This document shows, one piece after another, positions 14,801 to 22,137 of a stretch of 40,292 nucleotides of DNA (within the stretch, counting starts at the first letter, position 1; the number at the start of each line of letters is the position of its first letter). Source of the DNA: an uncultured Oscillospiraceae bacterium (lineage in GTDB: Bacteria > Bacillota > Clostridia > Oscillospirales > Acutalibacteraceae); NCBI GenBank assembly GCA_900554335.1, contig USGT01000010.1:1-40292 (forward strand), in the 5' to 3' direction. Position numbers and translations under genes: made by a program. Below the pieces are notes generated by a model. The model saw only the letters and a list, made by a program, of their open reading frames with translations, had not been told where the DNA came from and searched no databases.

Positions 14801-17800
14801 TTGCAGCATAACAGGGAACAAAGTTTCTGCTTCTTCTACTTCTTCTGCTTATGCTAGAGGCGGCGGAGTTTACATTGATGGTGGAACAAACACGCTAACA
14901 AATTGCAGTATAACAAAAAACACGGTTTCTGCTTCTGATTCTGATTTTGGCGGCGGGGTTTACATTAGTAGTGGAACAAACACACTGGAAAGCTGCAGTA
15001 TAACAGAAAACAAGGCTGAATCTTCTTTTGATGCTAGAGGCGGCGGAGTTTACATTGATGGTGGAACAAACACGCTAACAAACTGCAGCATAACAGGCAA
15101 CACGGCTTCTTCTAAATATGTTGATGGCGGCGGGGTTTGCATTAAAGGTGGAACAAACACGCTAACAAACTGCAGCATAACAGGGAACAAAGTTTCTGCT
15201 TCTTCTGCTGCTAATGCTTGTGGCGGCGGGGTTCTCATTTATGAAAATACCACATTGCTTGGCACGATGAATATAACCGGAAACACAGCTATAGTTGGTT
15301 CTGATAGTTCAGATAATAACTTGTATTTTGGCGGCAGTAGTTACACGGTAGCTTTGAGCGACAGCAATGGTAACAAGCTAAGCGCCGGCAGCCAAATTGG
15401 CGTGACAACCTATTATAACCCAACTTCGGAAACTGACAGGAAGTTTGCAACGAATGCAACCGAAGACGAAATGATAAATTACTTCACTTCGGACAAGGGC
15501 TACACGGTTTGCAAGCAAGGCACGGAACTTTACCTCACGGTTGCGCCGAGTGAGCTTTACCAAAGCGACAATAAATTTTATCTTGACGCTGAAAAAACGA
15601 AGCTCACTAACATCAAAACAATGGCTGAGGCCGTGAAGATTGCAACAAATATCCACATGCTTTCGGCTTACACGGCTTCGAGTAATGAAACTGTTGAAGT
15701 TCCGAGCGGCAAGGATGTTAATATCCTTCGTGAAAGCACTTTCACAAATGACGCAATGATTAGAGCTAACGGCGGAAACTTAACAGTTAAAGCAACTGAC
15801 ACGACTTCTTCAATTACTTTCGATGGGCAGAATGTTGAAACAACAGTTACGGGTGCTTACGGCGGAATTATCCACGTTACGGGAACAGAAGGCACTTCGC
15901 TGACTCTCACCGGCGCGGATAATAACGGCACGAAGACCATAAACTTCGTTAACAGCTTTGTTAAAGGCCCGTCAGCCGGAGGAGCAATCCGAAATAACGG
16001 AACTGTGACTTTGACTAACTGCAATATAAGCAATAACAAAGCTTCCCCGACTGACGGAGGATCAATTGCCGGCGGAGTTTCAAACTTTGGAACACTTACT
16101 ATGGAAAGATGCTTAGTAAGCGGCAACTCAACAACAGGAAACATGAGCGGCGGAATTTACGCGGGTTCAAATGCAATAAAATCAACGATTAAAAATTGCC
16201 AAGTAACGAATAACTCTGCTAAGCTTTATGGCGGAGGAATCTTCCTTAGCGGTGGCGGCAGCGACAATAGTGGCAGCCCGGTAAGCATTATTGAAGATTG
16301 CACTGTAACTGGCAATACTGTCGGTGATTCAACTGCAACACCAGCTGTAAATGGTTACGGCGCAGGAATTTACATCGGAGCTGGTGCAAATGGCACATCA
16401 ACAATTTCGAGGACCACGATAAGTGAAAATAATGCTGCTGGCGGCGGTGGACTTTACATCAGCGACGGAACAAACACAATTACTTCATGCACTATTACCA
16501 AGAACCAAAAATCTTCATGGGGCGGCGGCGTTCGCGTTGATGGTGGAACGAACAAATTTGAAGGCTGCTCGATAACAGACAATGAGGCTTCGAGCCGAGG
16601 CGGAGGATTCTACCTCACTAAGGCTGGTTCGACAACTTTGTCAAGTTGCACGATTTCAGGTAATATTGCACCTGCTCAAGGCGGCGCAGGAATTTGCTTT
16701 ACTAAGAATGCCGACGGAGCAGCCGGAACACTGGCGTTATCCGGGGTAACGAGCATAACTGGTAATAAGACCAAAGATAGCACTGATGAAAACAACCTTT
16801 TGATTGGAGACGGCCTAACGATTGACGTTGCGGGCTTGACGACTGAAGGAAGCGCTATCGGCATCCTGACTGAAAATGATCCGACTTCAGGAAATGACCT
16901 TCAGTTCGCAACGAATGCAACCGAAGAAATGAAGGCTTGCTTCACGCATGACCCAGACACCAGCGAAGTTGTTTACAAAGACGGCGGCCTTTACCTTAGA
17001 TATATTCAGCCTCTTTATTACAGCACGAAGAGCGGCTCTGGCCTGTTCTATAATGACGAAGCTTGCACAGACAGCACGGGCCTCACGAAGCTTGCCGATG
17101 CTGTGGGCAGCATAGACTCAAACGGCAGAATTTACATGATGAGCCAGTATGCTTCTTCGGCCGACGAAACTGTAGACGTCACTGCGGGCAAGAGCATCAA
17201 AGTTATTCGCCACAAAGACTTCAAATATGTTTCGATGTTCAAAATCACCGGCAGAACCTTCAAAATTAATGCAACTGACACAACTTCTTCGATAACTTTT
17301 GATGGTAAGAAAATTGAAACTTCAGTTGACGAAGGCGGTGCGTTCTATGTTAGCGGAAGCTCAACGAAATTCATACTCAACGGCGCAGAAAAATCTAGCG
17401 GAGGAAAAACAATTACTATTCAAAATAATGTTATTTCTCCTTCTTCTAAGGCTTATGGCGGCGGGGTTTCCATTAATGGAGGAACAAACACGCTAACAAA
17501 CTGCAGCATAACAGGCAACACGGTTTCTTCTTCTACTTCTAGATCTGCTTATGGCGGCGGGGTTTTCCTTTCAGGCAGTGGAACAAACACGCTAACAAAC
17601 TGCAGCATAACAGGAAATAAGGCTGAAGATTCTTCTGATTCTGCTTATGGCGGCGGGGTTTATATTTGGAATGGAACAAACACGCTAGAAAACTGCAGCA
17701 TAACAGGAAATAAGGCTGAATCTTCTTATTATTCTGTTTCTGGCGGCGGGGTTTACATTAACAGTGGAACAAACACGCTAACAAACTGCAGCATAACAAA

Positions 17801-20800
17801 AAACACGGCTTCTTCTAATAAATATGCTTATGGCGGCGGGGTTTACATTTATAAAAATACCACATTGCTTGGCACGACGAATATAACCGGCAACACTGTT
17901 AAGAATGGATCTACTAGTTCAAATAGCAACTTGTATTTGAGGAGTGGTTACACCGTAGCTTTGAGCGACAGCAGTGGAGGTACCCTTAGCGCTGACAGTA
18001 AAATCGGTATAGCAACCGAAAGAGCGCCAACTGACAGAACTGACATTCAGTTTGCAACCGGCGCTAGCGAAGAAATGGTGGATTACTTCACGCCTGATGA
18101 AGTAAAAAGGTATGTAACATATGAAGACGGCAAACTCTATCTTAGCTATGGTTACGGTGCTTTTTACTACAAAGATGGCAAATTTTATGGCGATGAAGCC
18201 TGCACGTATGACACCGGGCTCACGAAGCTTTCGGAAGCTGTGAATAGCATAAGCTCACCCGGCAGAATTTACATGATGAGCCAGTACGCCTCTTCGGCTG
18301 ACGAAACTGTAGACGTGCCTGCGGGCAAGAGCGTCCAGGTTATTCGCCACAAGAGCTTCACAGATGCTTCGATGTTCAAAATAACCGGCGGAACCTTCAA
18401 GGTTAACGCAACTGACGCAACTTCTTCAATAACCTTTGATGGTAAGAAAATTGAGACTACAGTTGAACAAGGCGGTGCGTTCTGTGTTGATGGCGGAAAC
18501 ATTAACTTTAGCGGCGCAGACAAATCCGACGGAGGAAAAACAATCGCTGTTGAAAATAATGTTATTTCTTCTTCTGGCGGCGGGGTTTACATTAGTAGTG
18601 GAACAAACACGCTAACAAATTGCAGCATAACAGGCAACACGGCTTCTTTTGCTGATGGCGGCGGAGTTTACATTAACAGTGGAACAAACACGCTAACAAA
18701 CTGCAGCATAACAGAAAATACGGCTTCTTCTTCTTCTCATGCTTCTGGCGGCGGGGTTTACATTTATAATGGAACAAACACGCTAGAAAACTGCAGCATA
18801 ACAGGCAACACGGCTTCTTCTTCTTCTTCTAGAGGCGGCGGGGTTTGCATTATTGATGGAGCAAACACGCTAGAAAACTGCAGCATAACAGGCAACACGG
18901 CTGAGGGATCTTCTACTTATGGCGGCGGGGTTTACATTAACAGTGGAATAAACACGCTTTCAGACTGCAGCATAACAGGCAACACGGCTTCTTCTTCTGT
19001 TGATGCTAGAGGCGGCGGGGTTTACATTTATTGTGAAAACACCACACTTCTTGGCACGACGAATATAACCGGAAACACTGTTAAGAATGGATCTACTAGT
19101 TCAGATAGCAACATGTATTTGAAGAGTGGTTACACCGTAGCTTTGAGCGACAGCAGTGGAGGCACCCTTAGCGCTGACAGCCACATAGGCGTGACTACTG
19201 AGGCTTCGGCACCTGCTAAATTTGCGACAGGCGTCACAGACGACATAGCAGCAGTAAGGTTCTGCTTCGATGACGACAAAAAAGCTAATGAAGTTTACAG
19301 AATAGGAACTGAGCTTTACCTCGGCAAGGATTCTTCTGTGACATATGAAAAATACGATAATTTGTATTATTACAGAACAACAACCGGAGATAATAATGAC
19401 GGCCTGTTCTATACGGATTCATCGCATTCAAATTCAACGGGAATAAAACTTCTCTCAGAAGCAGTCGGGCACTTGAACAAAGGCGGAAATATCTATTTCA
19501 TGTCGTCTTATAGCACTTCGACTGACGGCGAAAGGGTGGTTGTACCACCTGATATGGGCGAGATTCATATCATCCGTTACAGCAGTTCAGGCACTACTTT
19601 TGACGGTGAATCAATGATTAATATAAACGGCCTTTTCGAAGTCACTTGCCCGCACACGAATTCAACAATAATCTTCGATGGCAACAACGTTTCTACTAAA
19701 AACACAGGCGCTGGAATCCTCTGGCTCTGGCAGACAGGTTCAGCCAGGATAATCGGCGCAAGCCCAAGCTGCAAAAACATCAAGTTCGTTAATAGCATTA
19801 TCACTACTGGTGGCGGCGCAGCGATAAGGCTTGGCGGCGGAGACAATGTCATTAAGAACTGCATTATTGAAGGCAACAAGAAAACCAGCACAGATGCTGA
19901 AGGAAGCGGCGCAGTCTTGCTCCTTGAAGATGGCGGCCATGCTAACTCAACTAGCATGGAAAACTGCGACTTAATCAATAACACTTCAGCAAAATATGCA
20001 GGAGCCCTTTATGTTGCATCAGGAACACATAGCTTTACAAATTGCAACATAACAGGAAATAAGGTGGAAAGTTCTTCTTCTATTATCTATGGCGGCGGGG
20101 TTTACATTGATAATGGAACAAACACGCTAACAAACTGCAGTATAACAGGAAACGCGGCTACTGCTAATACTAGTTCTTCTTCTGCTTCTGGCGGCGGAAT
20201 TTACATTAATGGTGGAAAAAACACGCTAACAAACTGCAGTATAACAGGAAACACGGCTACTGCTAATACTAGTTCTTCTTCTGTTTCTGGCGGCGGGGTT
20301 TATATTTGGGATGGAACAAACACGCTAACAAACTGCAGTATAACAGACAATAAAGCTGAATCTTCTTATTTTGCTGCTTCTGGCGGCGGGTTTGAACTTA
20401 GAGGTGGAGCAAACACGCTAGAAAGCTGCAGCATAACAAAAAACACGGCTTCTGCTGGTTCTTCTGAGGCTTCTGGTGGCGGTATTTTCACCCAAGGTAG
20501 TGGAACAAACACGCTATCAAACTGCAGCATAACAGGAAACATGGCTACTGCTAATACTAGGTCTTCTTCTTATGCTAGAGGCGGCGGAATTTACACTTAT
20601 AAAAACATTACACTGCTTGGCACCGTGAATATAACTGGCAATACTTGTAAAACTTTATATGATAGTTCAGATAATAACTTGCATTTGGGCAATAACTTTA
20701 TGGCAGCTTTGAGCGACAGCAATGGCAACACGCTCAGCACGAGCAGCCAGATTGGCGTAACAACTAAAACTGCGCCAACTTTGGGAACTGACGTGCAGTT

Positions 20801-21929
20801 TGCAACAAATGCAACCGAAGAAATGAAGGCTTGCTTCACGCATGACCCAGGTACCAGCGAAGTCGTTTACAAAGACGGCGGCCTTTACCTTAAATTTGTT
20901 TATAGTGATCTTTATTACAAGGATAGTAAATTCTACAGCGACAGTGCATGTTCAAACGCCACAGGCATTACTAAATTTTCAGATGCAGTAAGCAATATGG
21001 CTTCGAAGAGCACGATTCACATGATGAGCCAATATGCTTCTTCTGCTAGCGAAACTGTAACTGTGCCTGCGGGTACAAATATCACAGTTATTCGCCACAA
21101 AGACTTCAAAGATGCTTCGATGTTCAAAATCACCGGCGGAACCTTCACAGTTAATGCAACTGACGCAAGTTCTTCAATAACCTTCGATGGTAACAAAGAT
21201 AATGTTGCCACTTCAAATTCTCAAGGCGGTGCGTTCTATGTTTTAGGAGATAGCACGAAGTTTACACTCAATGGTGCTGAAAAATCCGGCGGAGGAAAAA
21301 CAATTACTATTCAAAATAATGCTGTTACTACTCAAGGCGGCGGGGTTTGCATTAGAGGTGGAACAAACACGCTAACAAACTGCAGCATAACAGGCAACAC
21401 GGCTTCTGCTTATGGCGGCGGGGTTTACATTGGAGGCAGTGGAACAAACACGCTAGAAAGTTGCAGCATAACAAAAAACACGGCTTCTTCTTCTTATTCT
21501 TCTGCTTCTGCTTATGGCGGCGGGGTTTGCATTTATGGTGGAACAAACACGCTATCAAACTGCAGCATAACAGGCAACACGGTTTCTGCTTCTAATTTTG
21601 TTGATGGCGGCGGGGTTTTCATTTATGGTGGAACAAACACGCTGCTTGGCACGATGAATATAACCGGAAACACTAATCCGGCGAGCTCTATCACTTCAGA
21701 TAACTTGTATTTGGAAGGCGGTTACACTGTAGCTTTGAGTGACAGCAGTGGCAACACCCTGAGCACGAGAAGTAAGATTGGTGTAAAAACTTCGCGTGGG
21801 CCAAGTTCAAGCTCACCTGTTAAGTTTGCAACGGGCGCAACGAGCGCTATGGCCAGATGCTTTACCCCTTACAATAGTATCTTCAAAGTAACCTATAGTG
21901 ACAGTGATGCGGCGTTGTCCTTGGTGTGA
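11868..21929 (+). CDS. Giant secreted beta-helix protein of eight modules
   Basis: A 3353-residue protein. Its N-terminus has a SipW-type signal or anchor: basic residues, a hydrophobic core at 16-30, then SVVYAALYSVIYMYGTGSV, matching the pattern of the protein at 8428. The rest is eight modules starting near residues 52, 474, 801, 1228, 1715, 2096, 2497 and 3014. Each has a head (aromatic LYY, FY-D, TGxTKLxxAV, IHM or IYMMSQY, ETVxVPAGK, VIR, SITFDG), a stack of right-handed beta-helix rungs (GGGVYINSGTNTLTNCSITG type) joined by Ser/Ala-rich loops, and a tail (ALSDSxG, FATNATEEM, GGLYL). Such solenoids are typical of surface adhesins. No LPXTG, choline-binding or SLH motif is seen at the C-terminus, so attachment is unexplained. 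Two ATG codons (11868, 11871) are possible starts. AAGGAAG upstream also fits a 14-codon frame from 11861 that overlaps the start. Confidence 0.9.
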   Translation: MMKRFIRQKNRNSKTMGVVLLIAVLCLSVVYAALYSVIYMYGTGSVDISYKDLYYWVDTSTGKGNFYTSCTNGTATSSTGITKMSVAVNALKEGGTIHMLSPYSATAEETVSVNSKTVKIQRYVKKDENDKVELEYSNEKGPLFNVSANLKFDLVRVGTEAPCLTIDGSEITSDASAFNVLSGGTLTLNNDADGVAQGTFVVTGNYASVSGGAVNLSGGSLVANAVQFTDNRSINTLESYGGAIYASGGSNVTLNNCSFENNTARSSTKINVEGTIYQKGEHPAYGGAVYSISSTVNMSGCTFTANAADVEGDNGVLASGGAVYIGSQSSGSMKDCTVTNNQTSYNGRTGAGVCVAVGGNNFAFSGKTIIEGNHCYFLRADIDNGLNENDNLHLEGEASNISVDTSKLSAGSKIYITASPSPSENSDFRSLISDKSHKASSTGYFESDVGGYVVQSNTDSDDGGLYLVAGSSYTDLWYGCKNIYQFDRYGKVDGNYFYYGFFGDEALTQDTGFTRLTDAVAALQTGGKIHMLKTYKVSVSETVNMPENKTVNVVRESSLGGNSMFKLQEGTFIINSLEDSSKIIFDGQNLSASTSGGAFSATRNTTGNGGENNFELNGIQKSDGTKSIIIQNNKITGSYNSGGGLYIWSDKSKISNCEIKNNSTEKTGGGIYFSNSMGSYVLENCNVTNNTASENGGGVYLDYGTYAMLGTMNITGNTVNGAANNLYVVNAVGLASGSSSLSTGSQIGLTTSSTPAEGSNVKFASSATEAMKACFTPDVSDYKVKYNSSDNGLYLIVPIYGDLWYKADENDSNTKKFFEGSDVNNLTATDITKFSKAVQCLRADGKIHMLTTYESTENETTTMPAGKNVTVLRDGTFNNASMFKITKGTFEVNATDESSSVTFDGQKIETTVYKGGAFYVGSDGSLKLSGAEKTVENKKEKTIVIKDNIISRSSDTSIVYVYGGGVYLGGSGTSTLTNCSITGNKVSASSTSSAYARGGGVYIDGGTNTLTNCSITKNTVSASDSDFGGGVYISSGTNTLESCSITENKAESSFDARGGGVYIDGGTNTLTNCSITGNTASSKYVDGGGVCIKGGTNTLTNCSITGNKVSASSAANACGGGVLIYENTTLLGTMNITGNTAIVGSDSSDNNLYFGGSSYTVALSDSNGNKLSAGSQIGVTTYYNPTSETDRKFATNATEDEMINYFTSDKGYTVCKQGTELYLTVAPSELYQSDNKFYLDAEKTKLTNIKTMAEAVKIATNIHMLSAYTASSNETVEVPSGKDVNILRESTFTNDAMIRANGGNLTVKATDTTSSITFDGQNVETTVTGAYGGIIHVTGTEGTSLTLTGADNNGTKTINFVNSFVKGPSAGGAIRNNGTVTLTNCNISNNKASPTDGGSIAGGVSNFGTLTMERCLVSGNSTTGNMSGGIYAGSNAIKSTIKNCQVTNNSAKLYGGGIFLSGGGSDNSGSPVSIIEDCTVTGNTVGDSTATPAVNGYGAGIYIGAGANGTSTISRTTISENNAAGGGGLYISDGTNTITSCTITKNQKSSWGGGVRVDGGTNKFEGCSITDNEASSRGGGFYLTKAGSTTLSSCTISGNIAPAQGGAGICFTKNADGAAGTLALSGVTSITGNKTKDSTDENNLLIGDGLTIDVAGLTTEGSAIGILTENDPTSGNDLQFATNATEEMKACFTHDPDTSEVVYKDGGLYLRYIQPLYYSTKSGSGLFYNDEACTDSTGLTKLADAVGSIDSNGRIYMMSQYASSADETVDVTAGKSIKVIRHKDFKYVSMFKITGRTFKINATDTTSSITFDGKKIETSVDEGGAFYVSGSSTKFILNGAEKSSGGKTITIQNNVISPSSKAYGGGVSINGGTNTLTNCSITGNTVSSSTSRSAYGGGVFLSGSGTNTLTNCSITGNKAEDSSDSAYGGGVYIWNGTNTLENCSITGNKAESSYYSVSGGGVYINSGTNTLTNCSITKNTASSNKYAYGGGVYIYKNTTLLGTTNITGNTVKNGSTSSNSNLYLRSGYTVALSDSSGGTLSADSKIGIATERAPTDRTDIQFATGASEEMVDYFTPDEVKRYVTYEDGKLYLSYGYGAFYYKDGKFYGDEACTYDTGLTKLSEAVNSISSPGRIYMMSQYASSADETVDVPAGKSVQVIRHKSFTDASMFKITGGTFKVNATDATSSITFDGKKIETTVEQGGAFCVDGGNINFSGADKSDGGKTIAVENNVISSSGGGVYISSGTNTLTNCSITGNTASFADGGGVYINSGTNTLTNCSITENTASSSSHASGGGVYIYNGTNTLENCSITGNTASSSSSRGGGVCIIDGANTLENCSITGNTAEGSSTYGGGVYINSGINTLSDCSITGNTASSSVDARGGGVYIYCENTTLLGTTNITGNTVKNGSTSSDSNMYLKSGYTVALSDSSGGTLSADSHIGVTTEASAPAKFATGVTDDIAAVRFCFDDDKKANEVYRIGTELYLGKDSSVTYEKYDNLYYYRTTTGDNNDGLFYTDSSHSNSTGIKLLSEAVGHLNKGGNIYFMSSYSTSTDGERVVVPPDMGEIHIIRYSSSGTTFDGESMININGLFEVTCPHTNSTIIFDGNNVSTKNTGAGILWLWQTGSARIIGASPSCKNIKFVNSIITTGGGAAIRLGGGDNVIKNCIIEGNKKTSTDAEGSGAVLLLEDGGHANSTSMENCDLINNTSAKYAGALYVASGTHSFTNCNITGNKVESSSSIIYGGGVYIDNGTNTLTNCSITGNAATANTSSSSASGGGIYINGGKNTLTNCSITGNTATANTSSSSVSGGGVYIWDGTNTLTNCSITDNKAESSYFAASGGGFELRGGANTLESCSITKNTASAGSSEASGGGIFTQGSGTNTLSNCSITGNMATANTRSSSYARGGGIYTYKNITLLGTVNITGNTCKTLYDSSDNNLHLGNNFMAALSDSNGNTLSTSSQIGVTTKTAPTLGTDVQFATNATEEMKACFTHDPGTSEVVYKDGGLYLKFVYSDLYYKDSKFYSDSACSNATGITKFSDAVSNMASKSTIHMMSQYASSASETVTVPAGTNITVIRHKDFKDASMFKITGGTFTVNATDASSSITFDGNKDNVATSNSQGGAFYVLGDSTKFTLNGAEKSGGGKTITIQNNAVTTQGGGVCIRGGTNTLTNCSITGNTASAYGGGVYIGGSGTNTLESCSITKNTASSSYSSASAYGGGVCIYGGTNTLSNCSITGNTVSASNFVDGGGVFIYGGTNTLLGTMNITGNTNPASSITSDNLYLEGGYTVALSDSSGNTLSTRSKIGVKTSRGPSSSSPVKFATGATSAMARCFTPYNSIFKVTYSDSDAALSLV
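14753..15260 (+). repeat. Near-identical rung repeats, module 3
   Basis: Six to seven copies of a unit of roughly 65-85 bases share GGCGGCGGGGTTTACATT, GGAACAAACACGCTAACAAA and CTGCAGCATAACAGG almost base for base. They are separated by variable GCTTCTTCT-type stretches that encode Ser/Ala loops. Confidence 0.88.
17455..17870 (+). repeat. Near-identical rung repeats, module 5
   Basis: About six copies of the same DNA unit as in module 3, again ending in the capping rung TTGCTTGGCACGACGAATAT. Identity is higher between modules than expected for protein-level constraint alone, since synonymous positions match. Confidence 0.88.
18575..19060 (+). repeat. Near-identical rung repeats, module 6
   Basis: Seven copies of the unit occur here, one with ATAAACACGCTTTCAGAC in place of the common form. 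The loops carry uninterrupted TCT runs, for example the four-serine stretch near 18820. Confidence 0.88.
20085..20610 (+). repeat. Near-identical rung repeats, module 7
   Basis: About seven copies. Adjacent rungs share a longer loop sequence, GCTACTGCTAATACTAGTTC, present at three places, so a larger unit was duplicated locally within this module. Confidence 0.88.
21335..21650 (+). repeat. Near-identical rung repeats, module 8
   Basis: Five copies of the unit form the shortest stack; module 8 ends the protein about 95 residues later. Stack length therefore varies from module to module. Confidence 0.85.
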
Positions 21930-21947
21930 AGTAACTAGCTAAAAAAT

Positions 21948-21980
21948 CACCTTTCAAACCCAAGCATTAAGGTGGCTTTT
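21948..21980 (+). terminator. First terminator after the giant gene
   Basis: CACCTT (21948) pairs with AAGGTG (21969) and is followed by GCTTTT. The T run is short, so this is the weaker of two hairpins. Confidence 0.45.
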
Positions 21981-22017
21981 GGAAGCTATTTCACCCGGCA
22001 AAGTTTAAATTTAATAT

Positions 22018-22056
22018 CTCAAAGAGCTAAAAACTCTTTGGGGTATTTTTTATTTT
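22018..22056 (+). terminator. Second, stronger terminator before parE
   Basis: CTCAAAGAG (22018-22026) pairs with CTCTTTGGG (22034-22042), with one T-G pair, over a 7-base loop. It is followed by a T-rich tail including TATTTTTTATTTT. It closes the surface-protein locus. Confidence 0.8.
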
Positions 22057-22078
22057 GTTTTTTGGCAATTATCTTCGT

Positions 22079-22107
22079 TTGACTGATTTAATTTTAGAGA
22101 ATATAAT
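22079..22107 (+). promoter_or_regulatory. Promoter of the parE-parC-deoB operon
   Basis: TTGACT (22079-22084) and TATAAT (22102-22107) are exactly 17 bases apart, giving a leader of about 25 bases before the TTG start of parE. Confidence 0.82.
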
Positions 22108-22137
22108 ATAATAAAAAAGGTAAAGGAGAAAACACTC

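Noticed and set aside
14753..21650. CRISPR-like or insertion-sequence origin of the repeats in the giant gene
   Set aside because: The repeats keep one open frame and encode regular beta-helix rungs; there are no terminal inverted repeats or transposase.
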